From the NCBI GenBank assembly GCA_963798775.1, contig CAWCUK010000001.1, positions 434,001 through 498,000 on the forward strand: DNA of 64,000 nt. The letters are read 5' to 3'. The DNA is from CAWCUK01 sp963798775 (lineage in GTDB: Bacteria; Bacteroidota; Ignavibacteria; Ignavibacteriales; Ignavibacteriaceae). Below the pieces are notes generated by a model. That model was not told the DNA's origin. It ran no database searches and saw only the letters and a list, made by a program, of their open reading frames with translations. Of the stretch, positions 36,188 to 44,270 are shown piece by piece (within the stretch, counting starts at the first letter, position 1; each line of letters begins with the position of its first letter). Made by a program: the position numbers and the translations under genes.

Positions 36188-36901
36188 ATGTTGAAAAAAG
36201 TTTTAGTAATTGAAGACGATAAAGCAATTTCCGATCTTATTGAAATTCATCTTCTCGATCTTGATTTCGAAGTTTCAAAATGTTATGACGGCCAGAGTGG
36301 TTTAATTAAGGCTAATTATGAACAATTCGATTTAATAATTCTTGATTTGATGCTGCCAAAATTAAACGGGTTGGAGATCTGCAAAGAAATTCGTAAAAAA
36401 GAAAATTATACGCCAATCTTAATTTTAACTGCTAAATCAGAGGAATTTGATAAAGTGTTGGGATTAGAATTCGGAGCCGATGATTATTTAACGAAACCTT
36501 TCAGTATAAGAGAATTAATAGCAAGAGTAAAAGCAATTTTCCGCCGAATACAAGCTTTGAAAAAAAATAATTTAGACGATGAGGATTTAGTTCTAGGAGA
36601 TTTATTTATTGAGATTTCAAAACGAAAAGTAACTTTGGCGGGAGAAAGGATTGAACTGACGCCAAAGGAATTTGATTTACTGCATTTATTGGCAGCTCAT
36701 CCGGGTAAAACATATACTCGTGAACAGCTTCTTAATTTATTATGGGGTTATCAATACAACGGTTATGAACATACGGTAAATTCTCATATAAACCGGCTTC
36801 GTTCTAAAATTGAAACTGATGTTTCTAAACCTAAATATATTATTACATCTTGGGGAGTAGGTTATAGATTTAATGAAGAAGAAAATTTAAAAGAAGCTTA
36901 A
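36188..36901 (+). CDS. OmpR/PhoB-type response regulator
   Basis: The 237-residue regulator has a receiver domain with acidic pocket D10/D11, phosphoacceptor D53 in IILDLMLPK and the conserved Thr/Lys (ILTAKSE, LTKPFS). A winged-helix DNA-binding domain follows (ELTPKEFDLLHLL, YTREQLLNLLWG, VNSHINRLRSKIE). I start at the ATG at 36188 because MLKKVLVIEDD is the family start; an upstream TTG frame is not similar. The sensor kinase begins two bases after the stop. Confidence 0.95.
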   Translation: MLKKVLVIEDDKAISDLIEIHLLDLDFEVSKCYDGQSGLIKANYEQFDLIILDLMLPKLNGLEICKEIRKKENYTPILILTAKSEEFDKVLGLEFGADDYLTKPFSIRELIARVKAIFRRIQALKKNNLDDEDLVLGDLFIEISKRKVTLAGERIELTPKEFDLLHLLAAHPGKTYTREQLLNLLWGYQYNGYEHTVNSHINRLRSKIETDVSKPKYIITSWGVGYRFNEEENLKEA

Positions 36902-36903
36902 TT

Positions 36904-38418
36904 ATGAAACAAAAAATAATTAAGAGAAAATTTTTCAACAGCGTTTTTTGGAAGATTGGGGGAACCTTTCTACTAATATTACTTATGCTCTCATGCATCT
37001 ATCTTTACATTTCTGTATTCACCGCCGAAATGTATTTTCAGGAAGCAAATCAAAAGTTAAATTCTGAAATTGCTTTACATATTGCTTCTGATAATAGATG
37101 CTTTATAAACGGGAAAGTAAATGAAGAAACACTTAAAAATGTTTTTCATAATGTAATGGTAATAAATCCCAGCATTGAAGTTTATTTATTAGATAAGTCG
37201 GGAAATATTTTAACTTATTACGCCCCGAATAAAACAATTAACCTAACACGAATCCCGCTAAAACCTGTTAAAGAATTTATAACAAGTGATGGCAGCAGAT
37301 TTATACTCGGCCCGGATCCTAAAAATAAAGAGACAGAAAAAGCGTTTTCCGCCGCCAAGGTTTACGAAGGGAGCGTATTGATGGGATATATTTATGTGGT
37401 ACTTGAAGGAGAACAATACGAAAATGCGACTCAGCTTGTTTTCGGAAGTTACATTCTGAGGCTGGGATTACGCTCAATGATAATAACTTTAGTTGCCGTT
37501 GCCATAATTAGTTTAATAGCTTTAGGATTTATAACCAGAAATTTAAGGAAAATAATAACTGTTGTAAGAGAATTTAAAAACGGAAATATTTCCGCAAGAA
37601 TAAAATTAAATGGGAAAGGTGAACTAAGTGAATTTGCCGATTCATTTAATGAAATGGCAGACACTATTGTAAATAATATAGAAGAAATGAAAACAATGGA
37701 TCATTTGCGAAGAGAGTTAGTGGCCAATGTTTCTCACGATCTTCGAACACCGCTTGCAACTATACAAGGATATATAGAAACTATTTTAATGAAGACGGAA
37801 AATTTGAGTGATGAAGATAGGAAAAAATATATGCAAAATATCCTAAGCAGTACAGAAAGATTAAAAACTTTAGTTGAAGAATTATTTGAATTAAGTAAAC
37901 TTGAAGCCAGAGAAACAAGACCGAAACCGGAACCTTTTTCAGTAGCTGAATTAGCTCAGGACGTTCAACAGAAAAATTTAATTATCGCGGAAGAAAAACA
38001 AGTTGAAATTAACTTAAATTTCCCTTTAGATCTTCCTTTAGTTTATGCGGATATAGGAATGATAGAAAAAGTTTTACAAAATTTAATAGATAACGCGTTA
38101 AAATTTTCTTCCGGCGGAGGAAGAATTGAAATAATTCTGCAGCAGGAAAATAATAATATAGTTATATCGGTTTCTGATAACGGCTGCGGAATTGAATTGG
38201 AAGAACTGCCGCATATTTTTAACAGGTATCATCGCGCCGAAAGAACTTCCGCGGAAATAAATTCCGGTTTGGGGTTAGGATTAGCAATAGTAAAAAAAAT
38301 TCTTGAAGTACAAAATATTGATATTTCCGCTGTTAGTGAAAAAGAAAAAGGAACTTTATTTTCATTCAAACTTCCTATTTACAAAGTTAAATCACCGGCA
38401 CATCGTCTTGTTTATTAG
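36904..38418 (+). CDS. Membrane sensor histidine kinase of the two-component pair
   Basis: The 504-residue kinase has an N-terminal membrane helix (18-40), an extracytoplasmic sensor of about 150 residues, a second helix (about 190-215), HAMP, HisKA with VSHDLRTPLATIQGY (His278) and HATPase with NLIDNALKFSSGGG, SDNGCGIE and GLGLGLAIVKK. It is the partner of the adjacent OmpR-type regulator. The signal is unknown. Confidence 0.94.
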   Translation: MKQKIIKRKFFNSVFWKIGGTFLLILLMLSCIYLYISVFTAEMYFQEANQKLNSEIALHIASDNRCFINGKVNEETLKNVFHNVMVINPSIEVYLLDKSGNILTYYAPNKTINLTRIPLKPVKEFITSDGSRFILGPDPKNKETEKAFSAAKVYEGSVLMGYIYVVLEGEQYENATQLVFGSYILRLGLRSMIITLVAVAIISLIALGFITRNLRKIITVVREFKNGNISARIKLNGKGELSEFADSFNEMADTIVNNIEEMKTMDHLRRELVANVSHDLRTPLATIQGYIETILMKTENLSDEDRKKYMQNILSSTERLKTLVEELFELSKLEARETRPKPEPFSVAELAQDVQQKNLIIAEEKQVEINLNFPLDLPLVYADIGMIEKVLQNLIDNALKFSSGGGRIEIILQQENNNIVISVSDNGCGIELEELPHIFNRYHRAERTSAEINSGLGLGLAIVKKILEVQNIDISAVSEKEKGTLFSFKLPIYKVKSPAHRLVY

Positions 38419-38544
38419 ATAAACTTATTTTTTTTGTCAACATTTTTTCCAAAGAGTATTTTTTATGCTTATCGTCATTGTAACATATATGTTTTTGCTT
38501 AAACTTAATATAAAATATTTCTGAGAAAAATTAATGAGAACTAA

Positions 38545-40227
38545 ATGAGTTTATCAGTAACAGGCGGACATTTAAAAAGATATAAAGATATTCTTAAATT
38601 ATTATTTAAGTACGGTAAAAAAGATATTTTAGAATTTTCTAAAATAAAAGATAATTTAGATTTAGATGAATTTGATAATGAATCCTATATCAGCGGTGAT
38701 CCCGATGAGTTTGCTAATGATCTTGAAAAAATGGGCCCTACATTTATTAAACTCGGACAGTTGCTTTCTTCCCGGCCGGATTTTCTTCCCATCCCATATA
38801 TAAAAGCTCTTTCAAGACTTCAAGATAAAGTTGAGCCTTTCTCTTTTGAAGAAGTTGAAAATACAATAATGGAAGAATTGGGTGTAAGAATTTCTAAAGC
38901 TTATTTAGAGTTTAATCCTATACCGATTGCCGCAGCCTCTCTGGGGCAAGTTCATCAGGCAAAGTTAAGAGACGGACGCGATGTGGCGGTAAAAGTACAG
39001 CGTCCTAATATTCATTCTATAGTTTTGGAAGATTTAGCCGCGCTGGAAGAAATTGCGGATACTTTTGATAAACATACCGAGCTCGGTAAAAAATACGGTT
39101 TCACAAGAATTTTGAATGAATTCAGAAAAACAATTCTGCAGGAAATGGACTATAAAAAGGAGGCGCAGAATCTGCTTAAACTTAATGATAATCTTCAAAG
39201 TTATGAAAAAATTGTAGTTCCCAAACCTGTTATAGATTATACAACAAGCCGTGTACTTACAATGGATTTTGTGAAAGGAACGAAAATTACAAAACTTAGC
39301 CCTCTTGCAAAATTAGATTTAAATGGTGCGGAATTAGCTGATGAATTATTTAAGGCATATCTCGATCAAGTTTTGGTTGACGGTTTTTTTCACGCCGATC
39401 CTCACCCGGGAAATGTTTTTATAACAGACGATAATAAGTTAGCATTAATTGATTTGGGAATGGTTGCTCATATTGATCCCGCGATGCGCGAAAATCTTTT
39501 AAAGCTGCTTCTTTTTATAAGCAACGGAAGAGGCGATGAAGCCGCAAAAATTAGTATGCGAATGAGTTTTAAAAAAGATGATTTTAACGAAGCTGAATTT
39601 ACAAAAGAAGTGAATGAGTTTGTAGCGCAATACCAGGACGCAACCTTGGAACAAATTAAAGTGGGGCGCGTAATTGTGGAACTAGCCAGAATAGCCGCTT
39701 CTAACGGAATAAGAACTTCCGCTGAACTTACTATGCTGGGAAAAACTCTTCTTAATTTAGACGAAATAGGAAAAATTCTGGAACCGCAATTTAATCCGAA
39801 TGAAATTATTAAAAAGCATTCCGAAAATATTATGCAGAAACATATGCTGCAAAATCTTTCGCCGGGAAATTTTTTTTCATCTATTTTGGAATTAAATGAA
39901 TTTGTTCAAAAACTTCCGGGAAGATTGAATACTTTATTTGATAATATTGCCAATAATAATCTTGAATTAAGAATTAAAACTTTCGATGAAGATACATTCA
40001 TGCGGAACATAATGAAAATTGCAAACCGTTTTGCTTTGGGTGTTATACTGGCTTCATTAATAGTCGGGGCCGCTTTAATGATGAGGGTTGATACGCAATT
40101 TAAATTATTCGGATATCCCGGATTCGCGGTTATTCTTTTTATAATTGCCGCCGCCTGCGGTTTCGGGCTTATGATTAGCATTGTTGTAAAGGATAAACCT
40201 CCTTCCCAAAATAAAAAACCTATATAA
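38545..40227 (+). CDS. UbiB/AarF-type ABC1 atypical kinase, membrane-anchored
   Basis: The 560-residue protein has the KxGQ signature (FIKLGQLLSSRPDFLP), alanine-rich loop AAASLGQVHQAKL, VAVKVQRP, FHADPHPGNVF and LIDLGMV, the hallmarks of the ABC1/UbiB family. Two C-terminal membrane helices end the chain (about 490-545). UbiB-family ATPases support quinone or lipid metabolism; in menaquinone users the exact role is unclear. It stands as a single gene 126 bases past the sensor kinase. Confidence 0.92.
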   Translation: MSLSVTGGHLKRYKDILKLLFKYGKKDILEFSKIKDNLDLDEFDNESYISGDPDEFANDLEKMGPTFIKLGQLLSSRPDFLPIPYIKALSRLQDKVEPFSFEEVENTIMEELGVRISKAYLEFNPIPIAAASLGQVHQAKLRDGRDVAVKVQRPNIHSIVLEDLAALEEIADTFDKHTELGKKYGFTRILNEFRKTILQEMDYKKEAQNLLKLNDNLQSYEKIVVPKPVIDYTTSRVLTMDFVKGTKITKLSPLAKLDLNGAELADELFKAYLDQVLVDGFFHADPHPGNVFITDDNKLALIDLGMVAHIDPAMRENLLKLLLFISNGRGDEAAKISMRMSFKKDDFNEAEFTKEVNEFVAQYQDATLEQIKVGRVIVELARIAASNGIRTSAELTMLGKTLLNLDEIGKILEPQFNPNEIIKKHSENIMQKHMLQNLSPGNFFSSILELNEFVQKLPGRLNTLFDNIANNNLELRIKTFDEDTFMRNIMKIANRFALGVILASLIVGAALMMRVDTQFKLFGYPGFAVILFIIAAACGFGLMISIVVKDKPPSQNKKPI

Positions 40228-40232
40228 AAAGA

Positions 40233-41768
40233 TTACCATCCGAATTTGATCTGTAGAAAGAATGAATTATCCGAAATAAAATTATCATATGCATAAGCCG
40301 CATCCAGTTGAAAAATATTATATACATTAATTCCGAGTCCGCCGGTAAAATGAAGGTCAGCCATTCCCATGCGGAAAGCGAATGTAACATTGTCCTCAGC
40401 TATACCGATTCTATATTCGGTTCCTAATCTTAATCTTTCCAAATAATTTTCAAAAACATCATCTTGAGCCGCTATATCATACCAATCAAAGGCAACATCC
40501 CAATTATCAAAAATAGGCTGAAGAGCGCCGGCATTAATCAAAAAAGGAGTTTTTAACGATATTGGAATATCTATATTTATATTTCGATTAACCACAACAA
40601 GAGAAGTATCTCCCTGCTGGTTTAAAATGTATTTCCCTTGATTATCAAGATTATAATAAAGGCCGGAAATTAAAAAATTAACCGAAGCGTCCGAAGTTAT
40701 AACTTTTAAAGGAACTACATTTAAAAGAGAAAGACCTACTTGGGTTTTGGTTTTAGGGAAAGTATATAAGGCGCCCAAATCCAATGAAACAGAGGTTTCG
40801 GATTTTTTAAAATCTTTTATTGTTTCACCCAATAATACAGTCGAAGTATTTAGATTTTCAAGCTGTAAAATTTTAGCTGAAAACCTTCTGTTAATCACCT
40901 TTAGATTCGCGCCTATGCTAAAATTTTCTTTTATGTTATAAGCATAACCCGCAGCTCCTACAATATCTGCATAGGCCAAAGAATAAAGTTTCGGGAAAAC
41001 ATCTATAGAATTTATGTTACCGTATTCGTCAAAAACTGATTGAATAATTTTTTCAATTGTCAGTAAAGTTTCCGGCGTAATAAGATTAGGATCATCCGGA
41101 AGTTCTAAGTTTGTTAATTCTGTAAATAAATCACCCGGTGCGACAACAAATCCGGTTTGAAGATTTCCATATAATGAAAATCCGAAATTACCAATTTGAA
41201 ATTGAATATCGGGCATCAGTTTAGCGCCGTGCACTTCAGGTTCTTGTGGTGATCCTACAACTTTACTCATTAAAGTATTCGGAAATTCTAGTCCCTTTTT
41301 TAATTTTTGAATAGCGTTAAGCCTTTCCTGAAATGTACCTGCGTTTTTATATTCATCAAAACCTTCTCTAATCAATTTTAATGATTCTCCTCCCTTTATT
41401 GAAAATTCACTTTTGTTATTCAGTACATAACTAGCGGCATCAAAAGTTTTTTTAGGAAAACTAGCTTGAATTCCCACTACATCAAAAGTTAATTTCTTTT
41501 TTGCAAGTAACGCGGGATTATACATCATAGCATTAAAAGCCGCGCCGTTGGCAATTTGTGTTTTTCCCATTCCTATTGCTTTAGTGTCTTCTCTATTCGG
41601 AGAAGCATAAAGAGAAAGGGGATCTGCGGTAACTGTGGTATCGGGTAAATTTAAAGGATGCTGTTCTATATAATAACCGAATTGAGCAAACGAAACGGAA
41701 GAAATAATAAATATAAATCCCAAAATTTTAAAAATATTTATATTCATTTTGTAGAAATAAATTCTCAT
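40233..41768 (-). CDS. Outer-membrane beta-barrel protein, TraF/PorV-like
   Basis: The 511-residue protein has a signal peptide ending near SVSFAQ, followed by ANGAAFNAMMYNPALL, a pattern of the outer-membrane conserved barrels related to the TraF/UPF0164 group. Repeated alternating strands and a final SFFLQIKFGW support a barrel. I start it at the ATG at 41768, which has GGAGGTG directly upstream; a TTG four codons earlier lies within that site. Function unknown; adjacent genes give no clue. Confidence 0.72.
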   Translation of the reverse strand: MRIYFYKMNINIFKILGFIFIISSVSFAQFGYYIEQHPLNLPDTTVTADPLSLYASPNREDTKAIGMGKTQIANGAAFNAMMYNPALLAKKKLTFDVVGIQASFPKKTFDAASYVLNNKSEFSIKGGESLKLIREGFDEYKNAGTFQERLNAIQKLKKGLEFPNTLMSKVVGSPQEPEVHGAKLMPDIQFQIGNFGFSLYGNLQTGFVVAPGDLFTELTNLELPDDPNLITPETLLTIEKIIQSVFDEYGNINSIDVFPKLYSLAYADIVGAAGYAYNIKENFSIGANLKVINRRFSAKILQLENLNTSTVLLGETIKDFKKSETSVSLDLGALYTFPKTKTQVGLSLLNVVPLKVITSDASVNFLISGLYYNLDNQGKYILNQQGDTSLVVVNRNINIDIPISLKTPFLINAGALQPIFDNWDVAFDWYDIAAQDDVFENYLERLRLGTEYRIGIAEDNVTFAFRMGMADLHFTGGLGINVYNIFQLDAAYAYDNFISDNSFFLQIKFGW

Positions 41769-42010
41769 ACTCACCTCCAAATAAAGTGAAGTAATATTTA
41801 AAACCGGGAATTTTTTTTATGAACTTCTTATTTGCGGAATGTTAAATCCGGAAGAGGAATATTTTCTGATAACATAATCCTTGGATAGATAAAAATCTAT
41901 AAAATAATTTAATTATTTTTATTCTAATTACTTATCAAAAAATAATTAGTTTTTATGATTCTTGTTTTAATTAACATCTTCAAATAATTAATAATTATGA
42001 AAGGGAGAAA

Positions 42011-42448
42011 ATGGAGAAAAAATCTGCTTACATAAAACAAGTAAACGGAATTACTTTTGTGGGGAAAACAAATTCCAATCATTGGATAACAATGGACGGC
42101 CCTAAAGATTTTGGAGGAAGTGACGCCGGTATTCGTCCCAAAGAATTACTATTGTTGGCGCTTGGCGGCTGTACCAGCAGTGATGTTGTTTCTATACTGA
42201 ATAAAAAAAGAATAAAACTTGATGATTATGAAATAAAATTAGATGCTGAAGTATCTGATGAACACCCGAAAGTTTTTACAAAAATAAATATAGAATATAT
42301 TTTTTATGGAAATGGAATTGCGCCCAAAGATGTTGAAAGAGCGATAGAACTTTCACAAACAAAATATTGCGGTGTTACAAGAATGCTGGAAAAATCGGTG
42401 AAAATTTCGCATTCTTATAAAATAATAGAAAAAATAAAAGCGGTATAG
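42011..42448 (+). CDS. OsmC-family peroxiredoxin-like protein
   Basis: The 145-residue protein has the OsmC/Ohr redox cysteines at C54 (LGGCTSSDVVSIL) and C120 (KYCGVTRML). The first sits on the family's long helix. Such proteins reduce organic or fatty-acid hydroperoxides. The length matches the YhfA-like subgroup better than classical Ohr. AAGGGAG precedes the ATG. It is followed by a hairpin shared with the converging nitrilase gene. Confidence 0.9.
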   Translation: MEKKSAYIKQVNGITFVGKTNSNHWITMDGPKDFGGSDAGIRPKELLLLALGGCTSSDVVSILNKKRIKLDDYEIKLDAEVSDEHPKVFTKINIEYIFYGNGIAPKDVERAIELSQTKYCGVTRMLEKSVKISHSYKIIEKIKAV

Positions 42449-42471
42449 AGGAAGAATTATTAAAATAATTC

Positions 42472-42503
42472 AGCGACTGTCTAAAAAATGACAGCCGCTT
42501 AAA
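42472..42503. terminator. Shared hairpin between osmC-like and nitrilase genes
   Basis: AGCGACTGTC pairs with GACAGCCGCT across an eight-base loop, with one A/C mismatch on the plus strand that becomes a G/U pair on the minus strand. It lies between two converging genes and may serve both. Confidence 0.7.
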
Positions 42504-42508
42504 ATTTT

Positions 42509-43381
42509 TCATCGTGTATCTTGAACTAGAGCTACTTTTTGATAAACATCCTTTCTTTTATCTAAGAGCGGAATAGTTGTACCTTTAAGCCTATTTTCAT
42601 CAAGTAAATCCAGTTCTAAATCGGCAATAACAATTTGTTCTTGATTTATTATACCTTCGGCCGCTATTCCGTCTCTGGAAAAGGGAAAATCGGAAGGAGT
42701 AATTATACTTGCTTGCCCATAATGAAGATTCATATTTTCGACGGGAAGATTTCCTACCGTACTGGTCATAACAACAAAAACTTGATTTTCAATTGCACGG
42801 GCATGGCAGCAGTATCTTACTCTTAAAAATCCCTGTCTGTCATCTGTACATGAGGGAACGAAAATAATTTCGGCGCCCGCTTCTGAAACTACTCTGGCTG
42901 CTTCCGGGAATTCAATATCGTAACAAACTAAAATGGAAATCGGGGCATATTCAGTTTCGAAAACTTTAAATTCATTTCCCGCTTTCATTTTCCATGAATC
43001 TTTCTCCCATCGCGTTCCGTGAACTTTATCTTGAGTAAAATATTTTCCGGTCGGTGTAAATAAATAGGCTGTATTATAAAGTTCGCCTTCTTTCATTGTT
43101 GGATGCGTACCGCCGATTAAATAGAATTTATATTTTTGTGCGGCTTCTTTTAAAAGTTCAATATAATCGTTTGTAAAGTTATCCAGTTTTCTAATTGTTT
43201 CTATTGGTCCATCTTGCTTAACAAAAGATAAAAGTTGAGTTGTAAATAATTCAGGTAAAAGTACATAATGGGGCGAATATTCTGCGGCGGAACTTAATAC
43301 AAAATGCAGCTGCTGCGCAAAATCTTGAAAATTCATTATTTTTTTTAGATGGTATTGTACTGCTGCAATTCTAATTCTCAT
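42509..43381 (-). CDS. Carbon-nitrogen hydrolase (nitrilase superfamily)
   Basis: The 290-residue protein has the nitrilase triad Glu44 (LLPELF), Lys119 (DKVHGTRWEK) and Cys153 (ILVCYDIEFPEAARV). Amidases and N-carbamoyl hydrolases share this fold. Eight bases upstream lies a GNAT acetyltransferase gene. A bifunctional GNAT plus carbon-nitrogen hydrolase fusion is a known bacterial protein type with the same domain order, and this pair looks like the split version. An upstream ribosome-binding site (AGGAG) supports the ATG. Confidence 0.93.
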   Translation of the reverse strand: MRIRIAAVQYHLKKIMNFQDFAQQLHFVLSSAAEYSPHYVLLPELFTTQLLSFVKQDGPIETIRKLDNFTNDYIELLKEAAQKYKFYLIGGTHPTMKEGELYNTAYLFTPTGKYFTQDKVHGTRWEKDSWKMKAGNEFKVFETEYAPISILVCYDIEFPEAARVVSEAGAEIIFVPSCTDDRQGFLRVRYCCHARAIENQVFVVMTSTVGNLPVENMNLHYGQASIITPSDFPFSRDGIAAEGIINQEQIVIADLELDLLDENRLKGTTIPLLDKRKDVYQKVALVQDTR

Positions 43382-43389
43382 TTTTTCTC

Positions 43390-44013
43390 CTAGATTTTGG
43401 GATTAAAATTTTTATTTAGCCAAACTATCAGTGTGGCATATTCAAGTGATTCTTTATCCCCGTGCAAATAATTTTCAACAATTCCGCAAAATTGAAAACC
43501 TTGATCGATTTGGAAACGCAGCACCGGATCATAAATATCTCCCCATATCACATGCATTACATAAGTTTCCGGACTCATTTTATCGGAATACAAATGATAG
43601 TGCGGCAATCTTCCGGCTGCAATAATTCTCTTCAAATTACGTCTTCTGCAAAGTTCTCTTCTTGCTTCATATAATTTTTTACCTATTCCCTTCTTCCGGT
43701 GGGAAGGATCCACACAAACTTCTGCACCGTATAAAGTTTTACCTTCACCATTGTGAGTAGAAAAAGTTCCCTGCCCGGTTACCTCACGCCAATTATGATC
43801 TATTCCGTATTCATCCCATAAAATTATAAATGAACTTGAAGTACCGACAATTTCTCCTTCAAGCTCAGCTACAAATTGTCCTTCACTGAAAACAGTTATA
43901 TGATTTTCAAGTTGCTCCTTTGACCACGGCTTTATTTCCGGGTAAACAATTTGCTGAAGTTTCCTTACAGCTTCAAAATCCGCAGGAGTAGTATTTCGTA
44001 TTATTAATTCCAT
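43390..44013 (-). CDS. GNAT N-acetyltransferase paired with nitrilase
   Basis: The 207-residue protein has the GNAT acetyl-CoA loop CVDPSHRKKGIGKKLYEARRE within residues 96-116 and an extended C-terminal part with YHLYSDKMSPETYVMHVIWG. It corresponds to the N-terminal half of the GNAT/carbon-nitrogen hydrolase fusions. Substrate unknown. It is the first gene of a two-gene unit with the hydrolase. Confidence 0.87.
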   Translation of the reverse strand: MELIIRNTTPADFEAVRKLQQIVYPEIKPWSKEQLENHITVFSEGQFVAELEGEIVGTSSSFIILWDEYGIDHNWREVTGQGTFSTHNGEGKTLYGAEVCVDPSHRKKGIGKKLYEARRELCRRRNLKRIIAAGRLPHYHLYSDKMSPETYVMHVIWGDIYDPVLRFQIDQGFQFCGIVENYLHGDKESLEYATLIVWLNKNFNPKI

Positions 44014-44220
44014 TTTTATTTTACATTATTATGTAGGAAAAAATTATTTTGTAAGTATTAAAGGCAAGTACATCAAAACAAAATAATATATTCTGTCAAT
44101 TAAAAAATGATTTACCGCATAATTGAGCTGCCGTCTTAAACACAATCTATCCAATTCGGGATTAATTTGTTTAGGCCTATTTTCTGAAGAATAGGACGCG
44201 GCTGCCATGCTTAATCTAAA

Positions 44221-44252
44221 AAAAGAGAATTCGAAATTTTGAACTCTCTTTT
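44221..44252 (-). terminator. Terminator after secreted GH13 gene
   Basis: On the minus strand AAAAGAGAGTTC pairs with GAATTCTCTTTT, one mismatch/wobble included, and is followed by a run of seven T. It lies 20 bases past the GH13 stop. Confidence 0.8.
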
Positions 44253-44270
44253 AAAATCTTTAAATAATAT

